From positions 620,001 through 684,000 of the forward strand of contig NZ_CP133038.1 in the NCBI RefSeq assembly GCF_033060595.1: 64,000 bases of DNA. Direction: 5' to 3'. The position numbers and the translations under genes are program-made. The notes under the pieces are model-generated. The model searched no databases. It was not told the origin of the DNA and worked only from the letters and a program-made list of their open reading frames with translations. Each line of letters opens with the position of its first letter. Within the stretch, counting starts at the first letter, position 1. This stretch comes from Pyramidobacter sp. YE332 (GTDB lineage Bacteria > Synergistota > Synergistia > Synergistales > Dethiosulfovibrionaceae). Positions 60,281 through 64,000 of the stretch are shown here, piece by piece.

Positions 60281-61771
60281 TTAAGCCGCGGCCTTGCGGC
60301 GAGAGCTGATCCACTTGGAGATGTAGGGGAACAGCACGCCGAGGATCGTCAGAGCGATGAAGAACTTGTTCAGACCGCCGGCGAAGAAAATATCCATGGA
60401 GCCGCGGGACATCTGCATGGTGCGGCGCAGGTTGCCCTCCACCAGTTCGCCGAGAACGAATCCGAGCACCGTGGCCGCCGGCGCGAACCCCAGTTCCTTC
60501 ATGACGAAACCGATCAGGCCGAAGACCAGCACGAGAATTACGGAGTAAATGTCGTTGGTCGTGGAGAACGCGCCGATGAAGGCGAACAACATGATAGCCG
60601 AAGTGAGGTAAATTTTCTTGATGGAGGTGATGTACACGCAGGGACGGAGCATCATCAGCCCCACGAAGAGCAGCACGATCTGCGCCACGAACATGCTGGC
60701 CATCAGACCATAGGGAACCTGCGGCTGATTGATGAACAGCATCGGGCCGCAGGAGATGCCCGCCAGGCTGAATCCCACCATGAGAATAGCCGTCGAGTTC
60801 GAGCCGGGAATGCCGAGCGCCAGCAGCGGAATCAGGCCGCCGGCGGGAACGGCGTTGTTGGCCGATTCGGGAGCGGCGACGCCGCGGATGTCGCCAGTGC
60901 CGAACGTCTCATTGTTCTTGCAGAACATCTTCGTCTCGGAATACCCGATCCACGAGGCGATCGTGGCCCCTGCGCCGGGCAGAGCGCCGACCACGGATCC
61001 CATGGCGCCGCAGGCCAGAACGATGGGAGTGACGGCGGCGAGCTCCTTCTTGCTGGGGTAGGTCATCTTGATCCTGTCCTTGATGACGTTGAAAATCTCG
61101 CCCGAAAAAATTTGGCGGAACACCTCGCTGAGGGCGAACAGCCCGACCAGCACGGGAATCAGGTCAAGCCCCTCGGAAAGCCGGAACACGCCAAACGTGA
61201 AACGCTGCGTCGACGTGAACTTATCCATGCCGATGATGGCGAGGAACAGGCCGAACGCGGCGGAGATGATGCCTTTCATGGGATCCTTGCCGGACACGGC
61301 GCCGACGATGGAAAGCCCCATCATGGCCATCCAGAAGTACTGGCTGGGTCCGAACTTCAGAGCGAAACGCGCCAGCGGCAGCGTGGAAAACACCAGGATG
61401 ATGACGGAAACCAGGCCGCCAAGCACACCGGCATACAGCGAAATGCACAGCGCCTTGCCGCCCAGCCCCTTGCGCTGCATCTCGTAACCGTCGAGCACTG
61501 TGGCCGCCGCGGCGCCCGTGCCGGGCGTCTTGATCAGAATGGCGGGGATCGAGCCGCCGTACTCCGCTCCCACGTAAACAGCCGCCAGCATGGGCAGCGA
61601 ATGCGCGGGGTCCATGCCGAACGTAAGCGGCAGCAGCAGCGACATAGCCACCGAAGCGGAAATGCCGGGGATGGCGCCGCCGATGATGCCCCAGATGACG
61701 CCGAAAGCGATGTACATGATGTTGAGAGGCGTCGCGGCCTGCATCAGGCCCTGACCGAAAAGAGCCAACAT
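60281..61771 (-). CDS. tctA: Tripartite tricarboxylate transporter, large membrane subunit
   Basis: TctA permease of 496 residues with about twelve hydrophobic segments. The two family repeats are GGAIPGISASVAMSLLLPLTFG and VGALPGAGATIASWIGYSE; AEYGGSIPAILIKTPGTGAAAAT and LALGIPGSNSTAIL are also typical. ATG 61771 has AAGGAGG; the longer frame enters the tctB region. Works with TctB and the periplasmic TctC in sodium- or proton-driven uptake of a carboxylate. Confidence 0.93.
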   Translation of the reverse strand: MLALFGQGLMQAATPLNIMYIAFGVIWGIIGGAIPGISASVAMSLLLPLTFGMDPAHSLPMLAAVYVGAEYGGSIPAILIKTPGTGAAAATVLDGYEMQRKGLGGKALCISLYAGVLGGLVSVIILVFSTLPLARFALKFGPSQYFWMAMMGLSIVGAVSGKDPMKGIISAAFGLFLAIIGMDKFTSTQRFTFGVFRLSEGLDLIPVLVGLFALSEVFRQIFSGEIFNVIKDRIKMTYPSKKELAAVTPIVLACGAMGSVVGALPGAGATIASWIGYSETKMFCKNNETFGTGDIRGVAAPESANNAVPAGGLIPLLALGIPGSNSTAILMVGFSLAGISCGPMLFINQPQVPYGLMASMFVAQIVLLFVGLMMLRPCVYITSIKKIYLTSAIMLFAFIGAFSTTNDIYSVILVLVFGLIGFVMKELGFAPAATVLGFVLGELVEGNLRRTMQMSRGSMDIFFAGGLNKFFIALTILGVLFPYISKWISSRRKAAA

Positions 61772-61790
61772 GAGAAAAACCTCCTTGAAA

Positions 61791-62261
61791 TCAGCCGAGC
61801 AGACCGTGAAGTACGCCGCCGGGCAAAAGTACGCCCAGCAGTTTGGCGAAGAAGAGATACAGGAAAACGCTGAACAGCACCGCATAAAGCGCGGCGTTGC
61901 GCAGCCGGACCTTCATCTCGCTGGGGTCGAAGTAAATCACCATGCACAGCAGGAACAGAATCGTCGTAGGGATAAAACCGAGCGGATTCAGCAGGGTAGC
62001 GTAGGCGGCGGAAAGCAGGATCACGTACAGGAACGATCCGTACTTGGGGCGCGAAGCGCCGGCGGCGTTTTCGGGCTTTGCCTTCAGGAAAATGATCAGC
62101 GCCGCCAGACCGATGACCGTGGCGAGAAAACGCGGATACAGCGTGGGACCGACCGCGTCGAAGTCGGATGTGGGGAACGTCCCCGCTTCGTACCAGACGT
62201 AACCGGCAAAGGCGAAGCAAAAGAGGCCGATCAGGCGATCCTTGCTGAGAAAACTGCTCAA
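61791..62261 (-). CDS. tctB: Tripartite tricarboxylate transporter, small membrane subunit
   Basis: Small subunit of 156 residues with four hydrophobic segments (RLIGLFCFAFAGYVWYEAG, FLATVIGLAALIIFL, LNPLGFIPTTILFLLCMVIY, LYAVLFSVFLYLFFAKLLGV). LGFIPTTILF matches the TctB core. ATG 62261 follows AAGGAGG. Lies between tctC and tctA as in other TTT operons. Confidence 0.9.
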   Translation of the reverse strand: MSSFLSKDRLIGLFCFAFAGYVWYEAGTFPTSDFDAVGPTLYPRFLATVIGLAALIIFLKAKPENAAGASRPKYGSFLYVILLSAAYATLLNPLGFIPTTILFLLCMVIYFDPSEMKVRLRNAALYAVLFSVFLYLFFAKLLGVLLPGGVLHGLLG

Positions 62262-62384
62262 AGGGATTCCTCCTTGAACGAAAAATAAAAATCAGTTCCC
62301 AAAATCGCGGCGAACCGTCGATTTCGATACGAAAGAGCAGACTCGCCGCGCCGCGGCGGCGAATCTGCCAGAATTTCGACAAGA

Positions 62385-63362
62385 CTAATTTTTCTTGCCG
62401 CGCAGAGCCGCTTCGTTGTCTTTGATGGTTGCGGCCACGCCGTCATAGGAGGCGAGGAACGCGGCGCCATCGACGAACTTGCCCTCGATAGCCTCGTCGG
62501 CCAGATACTTTTTGAACTTCTCGTCGTCAAGGGCGGCCTTGAAAACTTCGGCCATACGGGCCACCAGTTCGGGATCGGTGCCGGCGGGAGCGGCGAGACC
62601 GCGCAGACGCTCGAAGACGATGTTGAAACCATTCTCGACGGTGGTAGTAGGCACGTTGAGGCTGTTGCGGTCTCTGGCAAGCAACGCAATCAGCTTGAGG
62701 TTGCCGGCTTCGACCTGCGGACGCATGTCGACGTATTCGCCGACGCCCACGTCGCAGAAACCGCCGAGAATATTGACCAGCGTGTCGCCGCCGGTGTCGA
62801 AAACGATCCGGTTCACGTCGATCCCCGTCGTGCGGATGATCTCGGCGGAGCAGATCGTGCTGGCGCTGGTTGGTGCCGCGGTGCCCCAGTTAAGCTTGCC
62901 GGGATTCTTTTTCGCGTAGTCGATCAGCTCGGGCAACGTGTCGAACTGCATGTCCTTACGGGTGAAGACGTACTGAGGATCGTTGCCCAGCGCGCAAACA
63001 TAGGCGAAGTCGGGATATTTGACGGGCGAATGACCGATCAGATCGGCGGTGACCACCGTGGTGCTCAGGCAGGCCAGCGTGTAGCCGTCCTGGGGCGCTC
63101 TCTGCACACGCCCCCAAGGCACGGCGCCGGAAGGATCGATGAGATTCTCGATCACGATGTTGTGCCCGTTCAGCTTGTTCTTGACGGCGACGGCCATGTT
63201 GCGAAGGAACGTGTCGCCGCCCGAACCGGGGCGGGTGTAGTAGACGATGTGAATATCCTTTTCCGGCCAGTTGTCGTATTTGCCGGCGGCGAAGGCCGCA
63301 CCGCATGTGATGAACAGCGCGGCGACAGACACAACTTTTGCTAAGATGCTCTTTTTCATCAT
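62385..63362 (-). CDS. tctC: Tripartite tricarboxylate transporter substrate-binding protein
   Basis: Periplasmic binding protein (TctC/Bug family), 325 residues. Signal peptide MMKKSILAKVVSVAALFITCGAAFA, then WPEKDIHIVYYTRPGSGGDTFLR (phosphate-like loop for carboxylates), IENLIDPSGAVPWGRV and LNWGTAAPTSAS. Start is ATG 63362 or the adjacent ATG 63359; GGGGG lies just upstream. First gene of the transport operon, divergent from a LysR regulator. Confidence 0.92.
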   Translation of the reverse strand: MMKKSILAKVVSVAALFITCGAAFAAGKYDNWPEKDIHIVYYTRPGSGGDTFLRNMAVAVKNKLNGHNIVIENLIDPSGAVPWGRVQRAPQDGYTLACLSTTVVTADLIGHSPVKYPDFAYVCALGNDPQYVFTRKDMQFDTLPELIDYAKKNPGKLNWGTAAPTSASTICSAEIIRTTGIDVNRIVFDTGGDTLVNILGGFCDVGVGEYVDMRPQVEAGNLKLIALLARDRNSLNVPTTTVENGFNIVFERLRGLAAPAGTDPELVARMAEVFKAALDDEKFKKYLADEAIEGKFVDGAAFLASYDGVAATIKDNEAALRGKKN

Positions 63363-63419
63363 GATCGTCCCCCTGTTGAATAATTTCGTATGTGTGAACG
63401 CCATTTCGTTCACGGTCTC

Positions 63420-63448
63420 AATATATCAGCCCGGTCCAGTAAAATCAA
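63420..63448 (-). promoter_or_regulatory. Promoter of tct operon
   Basis: -35 TTGATT (63448-63443), 17-bp spacer, -10 TATATT (63425-63420). Start near 63413. The region between the divergent starts is AT-rich and fits LysR-type control. Confidence 0.7.
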
Positions 63449-63523
63449 AGACTTGCTAGGTATCTGTTTTTTGCGTTTTGCGAATGACCTATCGAAAAAA
63501 TATATATTTAATTTTTCTGAAGG

Positions 63524-63552
63524 CTGGCAAAATCGTCCCGTGCGTGTATACT
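63524..63552 (+). promoter_or_regulatory. Promoter candidate of lysR-type gene
   Basis: CTGGCA (63524-63529), 17-bp spacer, TATACT (63547-63552), about 60 bp before the regulator start. Confidence 0.5.
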
Positions 63553-63612
63553 TGATTTTAGAAGTTATAAGTTTTTTCAATAAGAAATTTTCGAGAGAAG
63601 AGAGGCCGACAG

Positions 63613-64000
63613 ATGCGATTCGAACAGCTTCACCTTTTTGCGACGATTTTGAGCTGCGGTTCTTTTGCTGCCGCCGGCCGTCTGCTGCACCTGAGCCAGC
63701 CGAGCATCACGGCTTCGCTGAACGTGCTGGAGGCGGAAGTGGGGCAGAGGCTGTTGGAACGCACGCCTGGGCAGCGGCGTCCCGTTCGTCCGACGGCGGC
63801 CGGCGAAATCTTTGCCACGTTCGCTCGAAAGGCGCTGGCCGATTATCGGGGCATGCTGTCGGCCGTCACGCTGTCGTCGGATGCGCCGCAGACGCCCGTC
63901 AGAATCGGCGTCACGCCGACGCCGGGCAGCTCGCTCCTGCCTGTGCTGACCAATAAATTCCGCGAGGAGAACCCTACGCTTACGGTACAGGTCAAAACGT
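63613..64000 (+). CDS. LysR-family transcriptional regulator (3' end outside window)
   Basis: First 129 codons of a LysR-type regulator. Residues 1-60 form the winged helix-turn-helix: RFEQLHLFATILSCGSFAAA, then LLHLSQPSITASLNVLE and LLERTPGQRRPVRPTAAG. The effector domain begins at VRIGVTPTPGSS. ATG 63613 follows a purine-rich GAGAGAAGAGAGG. Divergent from tctC, so it probably activates the transport operon in response to its substrate (inference). Confidence 0.88.
   Translation, partial: MRFEQLHLFATILSCGSFAAAGRLLHLSQPSITASLNVLEAEVGQRLLERTPGQRRPVRPTAAGEIFATFARKALADYRGMLSAVTLSSDAPQTPVRIGVTPTPGSSLLPVLTNKFREENPTLTVQVKT

Noticed and set aside
1-64000. tRNA or rRNA genes
   Set aside because: No cloverleaf ending in CCA and no rRNA-like stretch was recognised while reading both strands; a dedicated scan was not possible.

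Overview
The window is a GC-rich bacterial chromosome segment of about 64 kb, densely packed with genes. The organism is probably a Synergistota member of the Pyramidobacter type. That placement is inferred from base composition and gene content, not from a marker gene: a complete his operon with short HisG plus HisZ, a HutP protein, tripartite tricarboxylate transport, a DUF4011 helicase, and amino-acid and organic-acid catabolism. No rRNA, tRNA or CRISPR array was recognised.

Layout. 1-7554: acid-sugar catabolism. A PrpR-type sigma-54 activator (cut by the window edge) diverges from a DUF1537 kinase, a PdxA2-like dehydrogenase broken by a one-base frameshift, a KdgT permease, a split UxaA-type dehydratase and a ketopantoate-reductase-like enzyme. 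7726-13644: a 1,972-residue DUF4011 SF1 helicase with a C-terminal Vsr-like nuclease domain. 13808-15805: an IS1634-family element flanked by a 52-bp direct repeat that contains a parS-like palindrome. 16053-19635: a sugar ABC transporter with a second, leaderless binding protein. 19860-24576 (minus): amidase, membrane transporter, amidohydrolase and HutP, with a promoter and terminator-like leader in front of hutP. 24822-26264: an FAD/NAD(P) disulfide-reductase-family enzyme. 26265-26896: a divergent intergenic region with promoters, a CACAG repeat and two large hairpins. 26897-31563: polysaccharide ABC exporter and glycosyltransferases, the last one damaged. 31685-40656 (minus): an alpha-glucan operon with a GT3-GT35 fusion, GH57, a GT5-like synthase and a debranching enzyme. 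40853-41737: mutM. 41856-50079 (minus): ten histidine-biosynthesis genes, hisZ-G-D-C-B-H-A-F-IE and a PHP phosphatase, most of them overlapping. 50684-51901: argG. 52439-53188: an orphan amino-acid binding protein. 53809-57934: an exported flavodoxin, a 2-hydroxyacid dehydrogenase, an HD hydrolase and an FMN-dependent hydroxyacid oxidase. 58080-63362 (minus): a lyase, an amidohydrolase and TctA/B/C, with a divergent LysR regulator cut by the right edge.

The most notable signals are not genes. Five ParB-type parS palindromes (four exact TGTTCCACGTGGAACA, one with a single change) lie in gaps between genes or at gene ends, mostly beside terminators; one pair was made by the IS insertion. The hutP leader combines a good promoter, a run of NAG triplets and an intrinsic terminator just before the hutP ribosome site, which is what a HutP-controlled attenuator would look like. 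The 26.4-26.9 kb gap has a promoter of consensus type reading into about twelve CACAG repeats and then a perfect 31-bp terminator hairpin, a plausible small-RNA gene.

Several genes are visibly decaying: the pdxA2 frameshift, an internally deleted glycosyltransferase, a truncated cupin, and a 3' fragment of a sugar-binding protein.
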